The notes: generated by a model not told the origin, from the letters alone. A DNA stretch of 64,000 nt from Aquarana catesbeiana (GCF_042186555.1 NC_133328.1:614525244-614589243), one strand, 5' to 3'; counted from the first letter of the stretch, positions 1-9,798 are shown. Translations and numbers: made by a program.

Positions 1-56
1 TTACTTTGAGTCTCTCTGTTTTAGGTCCCTGTTCAGTACAGTGTTTGTGTTTTCCT

Positions 57-198
57 AAAATTATAATGCTAAATACCTTCTTTGCAGAACCCGGCTGTCC
101 TGTTAGGTGACCCCCTCTGAAGAATGCAAGCTAGGAGAGGGAGGTCACGTGTCTGCACAGCAGGGCTCTGCAAAGAAGGTATTTAGCATTATAATTTT
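57..198. repeat. short foldback element
   Basis: Bases 57-87 and 168-198 are perfect 31-bp inverted copies of each other (left arm begins AAAATTATAATGCTAAATAC). The sequence between them is also partly self-complementary (GGTGACCCC against GAGGTCAC). The whole unit can form a hairpin, as expected of a miniature foldback transposon; family not recognised. Bases 1-56 show nothing. Confidence 0.75.
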
Positions 199-720
199 TT
201 GGGGGGAGGGGAGGAGAGGAGAGGAGAGGAGAGGAGAGGAGAGGAGGGGAGAGGAGGGGAGAGGAGGGGAGAGGAGAGGAGGGGAGAGGAGGGGAGAGGA
301 GAGGGGGGAGGAGAGGAGGGGAGAGGGGGAAGGAGAGGAGGGGAGAGGGGGAAGGAGAGGAGGGGAGAGGAGGGGAGAGGGGGAAGGAGAGGAGGGGAGA
401 GGAGAGGAGAGGGGAGGAGAGGGGAGGAGAGGGGAGGGGAGGAGAGGAGAGGAGAGGAGGGGAGAGGGGGAAGGAGAGGAGGGGAGAGGGGGGAAGGAGA
501 GGAGGGGAGAGGGGGGAAGGAGAGGAGGGGAGAGGGGGGAAGGAGAGGAGGGGAGAGGAGAGGGGGAAGGAGAGGGGAGGAGGAGGGGAGGAGGAGGGGA
601 AGGGGAGGGGAGGGAGGGGGAAGGAGAGGGGAGGAGGAGGGGAAGGAGAGGGGAGGAGGAGGGGAGGGAGAGGGGAGGGAGAGGGCAGGAGAGGAGAGGG
701 CAGGAGAGGAGAGGCTCTCA
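199..720 (+). repeat. GGAGA/GGGGA purine low-complexity tract
   Basis: About 510 bp of nearly pure purine on the plus strand, built from GGAGA, GGGGA and GGGGGAA units. The long open frames on both strands here (Arg/Gly/Glu-rich and Pro/Ser/Leu-rich) are by-products of the repeat. The tract directly abuts the right arm of the foldback at 57-198. Confidence 0.95.
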
Positions 721-2020
721 CACAGACTATGGAACTGACAGGGAGAGAGGGAGATGCAGAGATGCTGAGCAGAGAGTAGGATGACAGAGGCACGTCAACG
801 GACCACGTTATCAGAGATCAGCAGCCATGATAAACATGGTCAGTTTACAGGGGGGAAGACAGAAACAGGCATGATCAGTCAGGTATTGTACAGCATAGAA
901 AGGGACAATTAACATGGCAAAAGCACTGGGCTATATCTCATGCCATAAAGGGGCACTTTTTTTTTAAGCACATGCACATATTGGGTGCTTAGTAGAGCTT
1001 TAGAGACCCTATTTAAATTATACGCTGACCTAACTCAATGCACACTAATGTGCAACATAACACACGCCAATTTAGCTTGTGTTATGCTCCACAAAGGATC
1101 TCTTTCACATCCTGTTGTGTCTACAGTACAGTTCATCATTGGGGTACCAAAGATGGAAAAAAAAACCTGACAGGTTTAACCATTCCAAAATGGTAAGAAA
1201 AGTTCTGATTTTAGTAATACTTTAAAAAAAAACAATAACTGTAAAAAGCAGGGAAGCTCTAAATGTAAAAACACACATTACAGCACAAAATCAATAAAAC
1301 TATTCATTAGTGATCAATAAAACACATTGATTATTGCACCAATAAATGAATGTGTAAAAAAACAGCTAAAACTGCACTCTGCATTCTTTGCAGGCAACAG
1401 AGACAAGGAAACAGATGTAGAACATACATGACTTTCCACCTGTAGTAGCAGAACAATCAAAATCTTCCACTGAGGTCAATTTTGGACCAGTTTGTAAATT
1501 TAAACGCACCCTGTTTTATGCATCAAAAAAAATCTGTGACTCCAATAGTAACTATAATAATGGTAAACAGCAAACTGCAGGTTTTGCAGGGGTGGTATCG
1601 AATACACTGAAAGACAGGCACTTAAATGAACAAAGCTTGAAAACAATTAAAGTCTATGTATTGGCAAAATAAATAAATCTCTGAATTTTTTCCAATGTTT
1701 TATCCTTTTTAAAACGGAGTTCAGAAAAATACGTGTTGGCCTGCCATAACTTCAGTGTGTTCCTAACGTCCTGTTTGTGCTGACAAAGCTGCAGTGAATT
1801 CTCACCTGTTTCAGCCCTGCCCAATTCTGGAGTAGTCTTCCCAACTCCATATAAGGGGAGTTGTCCTGTAGTCCTGTAGGGAAGAACTCAAGCAAAGGCT
1901 GACAATGTTGGTTGGGATTTCAGAATAGCAGAGGCAAAGTGTTGTCAGCTTAAACAGGAAATTTGCAGCTCACTGGATTGTTGGCAGCATCAACAGGTAT
2001 TTTTCTGTGCTTGAAGTGTT
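721..2020. other. unassigned AT-rich interval
   Basis: I see no gene, exon or recognised repeat here. There are short A runs at 1208-1240 and 1355-1365. The interval is presumably intronic sequence of cyrib downstream (minus strand) of exon B. Confidence 0.4.
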
Positions 2021-2290
2021 TCTAACCACTTCCAACCAACCTGGCGCATATATGAGGCCTCTTGGCGGGTGGGCATTAAGACTGAGCGGCCAAAAAAAGG
2101 TAGTGAACAGGTAACTACAGGAAAGCTCCCGATGCAGACTTGCTGATCAAGAGCTTTCCAATCATGTGACCGCTGTGACTGCCAATGGCAGCGATCACAT
2201 GATCGGAATGCCCGTCTCCCAGCATTTAGATTTATTTAAAGGGGTGGGAAGTGGCAGCAGCGGGAAGGGGTTAACAATATAAAATATGGG
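2021..2290. repeat. ranid 'accacttcc' repeat fragment
   Basis: Begins AACCACTTCCAACCAACC and ends in GGGAAGGGGTTAAC. It contains a self-complementary core (CAATCATGTGACCGC near 2159 against GCGATCACATGATCGG near 2192). This resembles the interspersed family also seen at 17340-17855, 55421-56249 and 57300-57650. Borders are approximate. Confidence 0.5.
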
Positions 2291-2625
2291 AAATGTGCAT
2301 GTACTGCAAAGTTGAACCTCACCACCCTAAAAGGGAAGTTCTACTTTTTCTTATCTTCCTCCCTCTTCTAACATTTTTGGAAACATTTTCTGACAGGTAC
2401 CCGCTCCCACTTCCGTAAGTGGAAAATGAGCACTGACACACCCTCACTTGGTTATCAAACAGGGGGGTGGGGAGCAGTTAGGAGCTCCATACCAAACTCT
2501 CACCACTGGAGTTCTCCCAAAACACAGATACTGTAGCTGGTGGGCGATTCATTTCACACAAAATGATATACCTATTTTAAATGCACATGTCATTGTGGGG
2601 AAGTATATACTTTTTCTACTTTTCT

Positions 2626-3376
2626 TAAGCCGGGTACACATTGATCGAAATTTGCCTGGTTCAGCAGGGACTAGCTGAATGTCGATCTGTGTGTGGCGCT
2701 CCCCATTCGTCAGAAGCCGATAATTCAAATGGATTTGCTGGAAAACCTACTTTAATTAGTGGCTTGCAGCCAACTGGCTGCAGTGCTGACCAGTGTAGTC
2801 TGACCGTGGATGTGGGAATCTTTTTTTTTTTTTTTTTTTCCAGTCAATTAAAGTGGTTGTAAAGGTAAATAAAGATAAATAAACAACATCTCTGTACCCA
2901 CCTCCTCTGTGCAATGGAAATGCACAGAGCGGCCCTGAACCTCCTCCTCTCAGGTCTCCTGCCCGCGCTCTTGGCTCCCCCTCCCTGTCCAGTGCCCCCC
3001 CATGGGAAGCTGCTTCCCATAGGGGCACTTGTGCGTGCTCTCACCCGAGCCCTGTGTCCATTGACACAGACAGCGAGACTCAGCCCCGTCTCCTGATCCC
3101 TCATCACTGGCTTTGATTGACCGCAGGGGGAGTCAATAGCTCCCAGAGCCCCAGCAAAGCTAGTGAGACCCGGAAGTAAGTGGAGATAAGATATATTAAA
3201 TAAGAGGGGAGAGAAGAGCTGCAGACGTGCACAGCGTTGGATTGAATGAAGGGCTCAGGTAAGTAAGGGGGGGGGGGGTGAAGAGGGATGCTGATGCCTA
3301 AACATTTTTTACCTTAAGGCAAGGTAAAACATTTTTAGGCTTTGGAACCACTTTAAAGTGGGTGTACCCAGCTTTA
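2626..3376. mobile_element. MITE (TAAGCCGGGTACAC type) split by a nested element
   Basis: Left end TAAGCCGGGTACACATTG at 2626 and right end GTGGGTGTACCCAGCTTTA at 3357-3375 are inverted copies. They flank a second element (2852-3352) inserted at a TTAA, plus a T run at 2821-2839. Removing the inner element leaves a roughly 250-bp non-autonomous transposon. 2291-2625 shows nothing recognisable. Confidence 0.65.
2852..3352. mobile_element. TTAA-target MITE (AGTGGTTGTAAAGG family)
   Basis: Flanked by TTAA at 2848-2851 and 3353-3356. Left end AGTGGTTGTAAAGGT, right end GGCTTTGGAACCACT. The interior is GC-rich with CACAGAGCGGCCC and a G run near 3270. Copies of the same interior (CACAGAGCAGCCCC, cattggct) occur at 8600-8960 (opposite orientation) and 52737-53188. 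TTAA duplications are typical of piggyBac/Kolobok-type transposition; the superfamily is inferred. Confidence 0.8.
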
Positions 3377-3755
3377 GTTCCACTGCTTATCAACGTGGGA
3401 AGAATTTCTCCAATGTGGGCACATACACCTATAAAATCACCTTTTTCTCAGCAGAATAGGAAAGGGTCAAAAAATATTCTATGTTTTTGTTGCTGTGTTT
3501 CCTCTGGGAGATCCTCATAACTCCCTGTCCCAGTGACGGCACCCATTGGGAACCCTTCCCTGTCTAATCCAAAACCAAGAAAAAAAGTTATAGCTGCGGT
3601 TATACCCCTATGAGTGGAAAAACCTATATCCAAGCAGTGGAAAATTTCAAAGTTCTGTTGAAAGGACAGACACAAGGCAGACAGACAAGGAGTGCAGAAA
3701 GCAAACGCAGTCTACGGCAGGCAGAGAGAAAGATATATAAAAATCATATTCTCAC
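3377..3755. other. unassigned intronic interval below exon B
   Basis: Lies immediately 3' (minus strand) of cyrib exon B. No repeat or further exon is recognised. The open frames of 69-75 codons here are ordinary chance frames. Confidence 0.45.
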
Positions 3756-3838
3756 TTTCAAAATCAAGGAAAAAATTTGGCCCCTGCTCAAGATCTGTGC
3801 ATGTCAAAACTTTAAGTAGGTTCCCCATGTTAAGACAC
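3756..3838 (-). CDS. cyrib: cyrib alternative first coding exon B (MGNLLKVLTC form)
   Basis: On the minus strand a pyrimidine-rich stretch ending CTTAACAG (AG at 3840-3839) opens an exon with 10 untranslated bases. An ATG follows at 3828-3826, then 24 codons starting MGNLLKVLTCTDLEQ and ending FFLDFE, plus one base before a donor AAA|GTGAGA (3755-3750). This matches the canonical N-terminus of CYRIB/FAM49B, the RAC1-binding, N-myristoylated regulator of the WAVE complex. The next codon (Asn in the family, spelled A|AT or A|AC) would be completed by the first shared exon outside the window. Exon A of the same gene lies 3675 bp upstream on the same strand, with the same length of coding sequence and the same phase, so these are alternative start exons. 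The paralogue CYRIA begins similarly (MGNLLKVLTRE), but the CTDLEQ residues favour CYRIB. Confidence 0.92.
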
Positions 3839-4339
3839 CTGTTAAGACAAGAACGAGAAAAATAAATAAAAAAATAAAATAAAGATAAAAGCATGTCTTA
3901 ATGAGACTGAACACCGTAAATACAGAAGGGGAAAAAAAAATAAGTGTGAATGTTGAAAGTTTGAAGCATGGTGGCCAGAGAACCAGAGGAACGTATAGAC
4001 TTTAGACCTTGCCACCAAGATTTCCACCAGTTTTCTTGTGAAGGTTTTGCCAGTGATGATGTTCAGTTGGTGCGATCCATCTCAGAACTCAACTATGTAA
4101 CTAAAAACTTAACTTGTAATAATAATATTCCTAAATTAAAGGATTATAGTAGTTCTCTCATGTATAGTCCGGGTCAAAGCTATATTTTTAATAATTGCAA
4201 TAGCCTGATTCTAAACCATCTCAAATAGCCACAGTGAGGGAACTCGAGAAAGTTATTTTATGTCGGTGATGCGCTCAAATCAACAGGCACCTTACCCACA
4301 TGGGCATACAATAGAGCTTTTATTACAAGAAATCTTTAA

Positions 4340-4639
4340 AGCGGTTATAAACCCAAAAGCAAAAATGTAATACATTGCAGCTTACCAATCAATAGATGTG
4401 GTGCCTGCATTTGATTTTTTTTTTAAATACTTTTTTCGCCTTTGTTTTCACCTGGTGATCTTGTCGCATCTCTGTAACTGATACAATCTGCTGGAGAGCT
4501 TGTTCTTTTGAAAAACAACAGGCTTACTGGCTGGATCACAAGGTGAAAATAAGGGAAAGAAAAACTAAAAAATAAAACTAATGCTAAGTATTGCTAAGCT
4601 GCAATATAATAAATGTTTGCTTATCGGTTTAATACCGGT
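4340..4639. mobile_element. TTAA-target MITE inside the left arm
   Basis: Flanked by TTAA at 4336-4339 and 4640-4643. Left end AGCGGTTATAAACCC, right end GGTTTAATACCGGT. The matching place in the right arm of the inverted repeat (around 6945) lacks it and reads straight through, giving a natural empty site. Confidence 0.8.
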
Positions 4640-4867
4640 TTAAAAAATATAAACCTAAATTATTGCAATCTCTCACATGGCTAAATACCTACAGGGAAAG
4701 CAAAACTATTCTAAAGGAAACTATCTTACTGTTATTCACTGATCTAAGCTTAGCCACTAGAATTTGGAAATCTGAGAAAGTTTAGTGTTGCTCATTGATG
4801 TTTCCACTAAAGATGTTCAAAATAATAGTGTTCAACAGGTTTCTCAAAATAAACCAAAACGCAACAC

Positions 4868-5041
4868 GTTTTGCCTTAAATCAAGGCTTCATCAGGCGTG
4901 AATGTGTAACATAATAACAAAGATGAAAATCCACAGTATGCCATTAGCCCTGTGTTATTTCTCATGTTCACATCTTTGTTATTTTGTTATTATCTTACAC
5001 ATTCACCCCTGATGAAGCCTTGATTTAAGGCAAAACATTGG
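4868..5041. repeat. secondary hairpin within the left arm
   Basis: 4869-4926 and 4971-5036 are inverted copies (GTTTTGCCTTAAATCAAGGC / GCCTTGATTTAAGGCAAAAC). Each copy holds a CTGATGA-stem-AAAAC motif, on the minus strand at 4895-4869 and on the plus strand at 5009-5036. Confidence 0.8.
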
Positions 5042-5830
5042 AATTTTTGGGGGGTAAATCACTCATATGCCACATCCATATAAATCATTTAGAGAAGAAA
5101 AAGTTTTTCCCCACTCAGTCGAACTTTAGAGATGGATTGGAACAGCAGTATCATTTAAAATATTTTATTGAATGTGAACATATAAAAACATACAAAAAGG
5201 TATGTGTCCACTAGCAGCCAATAGAGTGGCCAGAGAGAAAGGACATTACATACACCCAATTAGAACAATGACGTTCAACAGAATGACATCAAAGAATGCG
5301 TGAGCCCCTGTGTATCTACGCGTTAAGCTTGGTCGCTTCTTCAGGACACACTTTGGGGGGGATGTACTGGCACCTGCACAGAGATCTTCTTAAGTGGAGA
5401 ACACAACACTACAATGAACATCTAGGGTCCACAATTGGCATATAAAGCCAAATATTTGAGCTTCTAGGGGCAAGTGGGATCCTATGTGATGACACTGTTG
5501 GTGTATCCTAATATCCTCCCCTGTATATGTAGTATAGTGAACCACAGAAGGGAATTACATCACCTTCAATGTGTTGCCAACAATTAATGTGGAAAAATAA
5601 GGATCCTGGAGTAAGGAACCTATGTACCCCCCGGTACAGCGGGACTTTATGGGCGAACAAACCAATTGCATTTATAGTAAAAAACTATTATTTATTAGAA
5701 AAAAAGCATAAAAAACAAGACAAACTGAACATAAATCTGTACAAAAGTGCTTGTGCAGCAAAGATTTTTTTCTTTCGTACTGATCACTTTACATTTTCAT
5801 CTTATAAATACATATTTCTCTATGAGCCTG

Positions 5831-5860
5831 ACATGTTTCAGGACGATGTCCCTTCTTCAG
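5831..5860 (-). ncRNA. hammerhead-like core motif (putative)
   Basis: Read on the minus strand, CTGAAGA (5860-5854) is followed by a stem-loop AGGGAC-ATC-GTCCT with one mismatch or bulge, and then GAAAC (5839-5835). CUGANGA-stem II-GAAA is the conserved hammerhead ribozyme core, known to occur in Penelope-like element ends. The flanking stems and the cleavage-site UH were not resolved, so activity is unproven. Confidence 0.35.
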
Positions 5861-6153
5861 AGGCGTGTTGCAGAGAGAAATTATATGTATATAAAAGGCG
5901 TATTCTGAAAAGATAAGTGAGAACAGTTTACATATTATAATGTTGTACAATGTAAAGTGATCAGCACGAAAGAAAAAAATCTTTGCTGCACAAGCACTTT
6001 TGTACAGATTTATGTTTAGTTTGTCTTGTTTTTATGCTTTTTTCTAATAAATAATAGTTTTTTACTATAATTGCAATTGGTTTGTTCGCCCATAAAGTCC
6101 CACTGTACCGGGGGGTACATAGGTTCCTTACTCCAGGATCCTTATTTTTCCAT

Positions 6154-6204
6154 AATATCCTCCCCTGGGGAAGGCATCAGGATGCCTTCCCCAGGGGAGG
6201 ATAT
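6154..6204. repeat. perfect palindrome at the inner junction
   Basis: AATATCCTCCCCTGGGGAAG onward to GATGCCTTCCCCAGGGGAGG reads as two 25-base inverted arms around a one-base centre. The half-site AATATCCTCCCCTG recurs once at 5508-5523 on the left side of the inner inverted repeat, marking where the inner element entered. Confidence 0.8.
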
Positions 6205-7513
6205 TAAGATAAACCAACAGATGTTGGTCCCCTGTGTATTAGTGCAGCTGTTGCTGTGAAGTGTATGGCTTCCGGATTGATGACAAGCTACAACTTGGCT
6301 AATCTGACTATATAATCAAGCTCTAATCATTGATGCTAGTCTAGCCATTATGTGATTGTTAGTTAATGGGAAAGTCATCACATAGGATCCCACTTGCCCC
6401 TAGAGGCTGTGAAGAAGCGACCAAGCAAAACGCGTAGATACACAGGGGCGCACGCATTCTTTGATGTCATTCTGTTGAACGTCATTGTTCCATTTGGGTA
6501 TATGTAATGTCCTCTCTCTCTGGCCACTATTAGCTGCTAGTGGACACATACCTTTTTATAATTTTATACTTTTATATGTTTATATGTTCACATTCAATAA
6601 AATATTTTAAATGATACTGCTGTTCCAATCTGCCTCTAAAGTCCGACTGAGTGGGGGGAAAAAACTTTCTTCTCTTAAGGCAAAACATGTTGGGTTTTGG
6701 TTTATTTTGAGGAATTTGTTGAGCACTTTTATTTGGAACTTTTTCAGGGGGAGCATTAATTAGCAACACTATACTTCGCAACTAGAATTCGAAAATCGGA
6801 GTGAGCTTAGACCAGTGGATAACTGAAAATTTATCAGAGACTGGATTTACGAGATGTTAGTGAGGACAGTTTCCTCTAGAATCATTTTGCTCTCCCTGTA
6901 GGCATTTAGCCATGTAAGATATTCCAATCATTATTGTTTTATAGGTTTGAAAGATTTCTTGTAATGAAAGTTATATTTTAAGCCCAAGTGGGCAAGGTGT
7001 CTGGTGATTTGAGATCACCACTTACATTCAGATTTATACCAAGCTCAAAGCTGGCTTCAGAACCCATCTCCTACAATCAAACATTTAAAGTTTGATTCAG
7101 TGCACACAAAATGGCTTTTGCCTCTGCATATTTGATAGGTTCACTTGTAGAAATCATCAGTGAGGAATACATTTTAATAATGTACCTACTGGTTCTTCAT
7201 GAGGTAGCACCACTGCGCAAACATCACTGGCAATTGAGAACATCTTATGTCGTATCGGTTACCTTACGAATATATATTTAAAGTAAAAAAAAAAAAAAAG
7301 TGGCTGATCACAAAGGACCCTTAAACAAGACATGGGATCTGACAACACCAAGCCAGCCATGGATGACTTCTCTCTGGCTTTACATGATGATAAGCAATCC
7401 CATGGCTCTTTTGCACCCCGTCAACAGACGGTTCCCACTGCCGTTCGCTGTGATGGTGAGAATGGGTTACAGAAAACACACAGCAGCTGGGCCATGGCCT
7501 GTGAGAGACTTAC

Positions 7514-7607
7514 TTTCAAAATCCAAGAAAAAATGTGCAGCATTGTGGTCTATGTCTCTGGTTAGCACCTTAATGAGATTACCCATGCCAGAGCCAGGCA
7601 GCCAAAC
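7514..7607 (-). CDS. cyrib: cyrib alternative first coding exon A (MGNLIKVLTR form)
   Basis: On the minus strand a TTTTTATTTTTAG acceptor (AG at 7609-7608) opens an exon with 21 untranslated bases. An ATG follows at 7586-7584, then 24 codons beginning MGNLIKVLTRDIDHN and ending FFLDFE, plus one extra base before a strong donor AAA|GTAAGT (7513-7508). This is the N-terminus of the second known CYRIB (FAM49B) isoform. CYRIB binds active RAC1 and restrains WAVE-complex-driven actin branching; the Met-Gly start fits N-myristoylation of Gly2 and membrane attachment. The rest of the protein (DUF1394 domain) must come from exons beyond base 1. The reading frame is intact, with phase identical to exon B at 3756-3838, so the two can substitute for each other. 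Family and isoform assignment are from memory of the protein; exon structure is read directly. Only the upstream promoter and the expression pattern are unknown. Confidence 0.9.
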
Positions 7608-7930
7608 CTAAAAATAAAAACGGCACAGTCATTCATTTCCAGTAAGTGAGGACAGGTGGAAGCTGGGGTTCGGTTAGTGGTCTCTCTCAGGTCTCTGGTG
7701 GTTTCCCATGTGTGAGAAGGAGGTTGGCAGCAGGCGTCTGCAGATCTGGTCTCAGGAAGAAAATCAGGTTATTACTCAATACCAGGCTTAATGTAACTTA
7801 TTTCAGAGAGGAACTGCACCTTTCTGAATCCCTGTGTGCATGAAAATCAACATATAGAGGGGTCAGTTTAACCAAAACTGATTTTATTTTTGTTAGACAG
7901 CCGAGTTATCCACAGTCTCTTCATTTAACG
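7608..7930. other. intron upstream of exon A
   Basis: Contains the minus-strand acceptor tract for exon A (TTTTTATTTTTAG, 7620-7608). Nothing else is recognised. Confidence 0.5.
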
Positions 7931-7934
7931 TAAA

Positions 7935-8245
7935 TTTGTTTCATGGAAGAATTATGGGAAGATCAGTTGCCAACTTACTTCTTTTATTTTATTTTATCCA
8001 ATGCGGTTTCCAATCCCTATTGGGATATTTCTGGTGCAATTTTCATCTCCATCTCCTCATCAATGGGAAGCCAAGAGAACTGTGGAAGTCCAAAGTTGGT
8101 TGCCAAAGAGGGGGAGCCAATAATATCAGAAGGAAAATATTCCAATAGGGATTGGAAACCCCATTTGATAATTAAAAAAAAAAAAAAAAACACTGCATAA
8201 TTAAATGTCCCATAATCCTCCTAAAAAATGAAATATCAAATGAAT
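7935..8245. mobile_element. foldback MITE
   Basis: TTTCCAATCCCTATTGG at about 8005 is inverted as CCAATAGGGATTGGAAA at 8140-8156. TTCATGGAAGAATTATGGGA near 7939 is inverted, with mismatches, as TCCCATAATCCTCC near 8209. An A run (8175-8191) interrupts the right arm. 8246-8600 holds nothing I recognise. Confidence 0.65.
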
Positions 8246-8599
8246 TTGGAGATTAAAATACAATAAAAGTCAATAGAAGAATGTTTTATTTTATTTTTAA
8301 GGATAACTGAAGCTACAGTTAGCTTATTAACCTGGCCCCCTGACCCAAACTAACCACCAACCCGTATATACAGTATACTTAGGTCCGGCGCCTGTGGCCT
8401 GCAGGCATTTACAGCAGCCTCTTATGGGGCCTTTCTCCTGATACGGGGAAGATGGCCCCACAGAGGTCCACAAAGTTCCACTGTGCAGGCATAGCAAAGA
8501 AAATATGGCAGAGTGACAGAGAAGATTCCTATAGGCTGCGGTAATTCAATACTCAGTGAAGGTTTGTGTCTCTATGCATGAGAGTAAAAAACCTTCTCT

Positions 8600-8960
8600 G
8601 TGCAGCAGCGTCCCCCCCCCCCCCCCCAATACTTACCTGGGACCCATTGCGATCCAGCGAAGTGCACGAGAGCAGCGGCTCTCCCTCCTCATTGGCTGAG
8701 ACAGCAGCGAGAGCCATCGGCCAATGAGCCAATGAAAAGAGAGAGGGGCTGAGCTGAGGCTCTGTGTCTGAACAGACAAGCAGAGCAGCGCCTCAGGCGC
8801 AAACCTGCTTGGATGCCCCATAGGAAAGCGCTTGTTCTGGAGTCACTTGGCAGGAGGGAGGGGCCAGGAGTGCTGGCAGGGGACTCAAGAAGAGGAGGAT
8901 TGGGGCTGCTCTGTGCAAAACCATTACACAAAGCAGGTAAGAATAACATGCATTTAATAC
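8600..8960 (-). mobile_element. MITE copy of the 2852-3352 family, inverted
   Basis: Shares, in the opposite orientation, the blocks seen at 2852-3352 and 52737-53188: GAGAAGAGGAGGATTGGGGC, TGCACAGAGCAGC and the ATTGGCTGAGACAGCAGC block. A C run at 8613-8627 lies at its start. Ends are degraded and no TTAA pair is evident. Confidence 0.6.
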
Positions 8961-9434
8961 CATTTTAATGACGAAATGATCAAAAGTCTTAGAGGAACAG
9001 AACTGTGGAAATTGTGCCAAAAAAAAGGCAAAGGGCAAAAGACTAAGCTTTGTTCTGCAGTGTCTCAATGTGAAGGCAGCCATCTTTGTAGAGGCAGAGC
9101 TTTGCTTCCTCATGTTAGACCCTCCACCAAAGTAAACAGCATAGTAGTCATATCTTCAACTCTTATGGAAACAGTAGTCAAACAAATGCCTTAAATCTCA
9201 AGCAGCAAATATACAGCTATGAGGCTGTTGGGACAGGAGTGCCTAGGCTATTCTACTTTTGAGGAGAGATTCAAGACAAATTATATTTTTCAGGGTATTA
9301 CAGACTGGCTAATTTACCCTCTTCAGCAAAGAAGACATGACCAAATGACTAGGTATTCCATCACATGACCAACACTGGAGAAAATCCAGAGCAGCACTTT
9401 TGTCTTGTGTAAGACAAGTAAAAGGCGCACTTTA

Positions 9435-9798
9435 AAGGCTCGTTCACATGTGGTGTGGTTCGGTCTCTGAAGAGCAATCCACATTAAGAGAGCATGTGAC
9501 AGGCGGTGAGAAGGCATTGCAACGCCTCCTCACCACCTACTTTAGCTCCTTGAAACACTATCACACGCAGTAGCAGGGCACTTGCAGAGTGGCCCCATTC
9601 ATTTGAATGGGTCGTGCTTGGCAGGCATTATGCCCTCTGAAAGCGCAAGGTGTGCAATTCTTGCGGCCGCCGCAAAACACAGTGGCCAGAGTACGTGTAC
9701 ACTCTCAGTGGCTGCAGCTAAATGCGCTTTGGGGAGGGGGGGGGGGCTCAACAGCGGAGCTTTACCACCCCCTCAACTGCTGGTGTGAGCAAGCCCTT
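9435..9798. mobile_element. MITE (AAGGCTCGTTCACATG ends)
   Basis: Left end AAGGCTCGTTCACATGTG and right end GGTGTGAGCAAGCCCTT are inverted. It belongs to the broad 'ttcacac' group of short GC-variable elements seen repeatedly below. It has a NotI-like GCGGCCGC at 9663 and a G run at 9733-9747. 8961-9434 shows nothing. Confidence 0.65.

Larger units (their letters stand above)
4000..7245. mobile_element. nested large inverted repeat, Penelope-like foldback complex
   Basis: Arms pair across a centre near 5860. The best-matched blocks are 5585-5790 with 5944-6152 (about 95 percent by eye) and 5095-5345 with 6410-6682 (over 90 percent). More diverged outer blocks pair 4833-4877 with 6677-6726, 4680-4735 with 6868-6912, 4255-4340 with 6948-7015, and 4054-4085 with 7203-7233. 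Arms carry CTGANGA...AAAACGCG-like motifs typical of Penelope-like element ends. No intact reverse transcriptase or GIY-YIG frame is visible. Lying wholly between cyrib exons A and B, it could fold in the pre-mRNA. The age gradient from inner to outer blocks suggests more than one insertion. Confidence 0.8.
3839..7513 (-). other. cyrib: intron between cyrib exons A and B
   Basis: This 3675-bp interval separates the two alternative start exons. It begins with the exon A donor GTAAGT at 7513 and ends with the exon B acceptor at 3840-3839. About 3.2 kb of it is a nested inverted repeat listed separately. The remainder is an A-rich run at 7280-7298 and a T-rich (minus-strand) acceptor tract at 3843-3890. 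If the exons are mutually exclusive, this interval is normally spliced as part of a longer intron rather than on its own. Confidence 0.75.

Noticed and set aside
107..793. Long frames of 179-225 codons on both strands (Arg/Gly/Glu or Pro/Ser/Leu)
   Set aside because: They exist only because GGAGA/GGGGA repeats lack stops; no start context or domain.
3968..4228. 86-codon frame in the left arm of the cyrib intron repeat
   Set aside because: No recognised domain; the region is a degraded arm of an inverted repeat and the other arm has no matching open frame.
7300..7611. 103-codon plus-strand frame over exon A
   Set aside because: It is a shadow of the minus-strand coding exon and its flanks.
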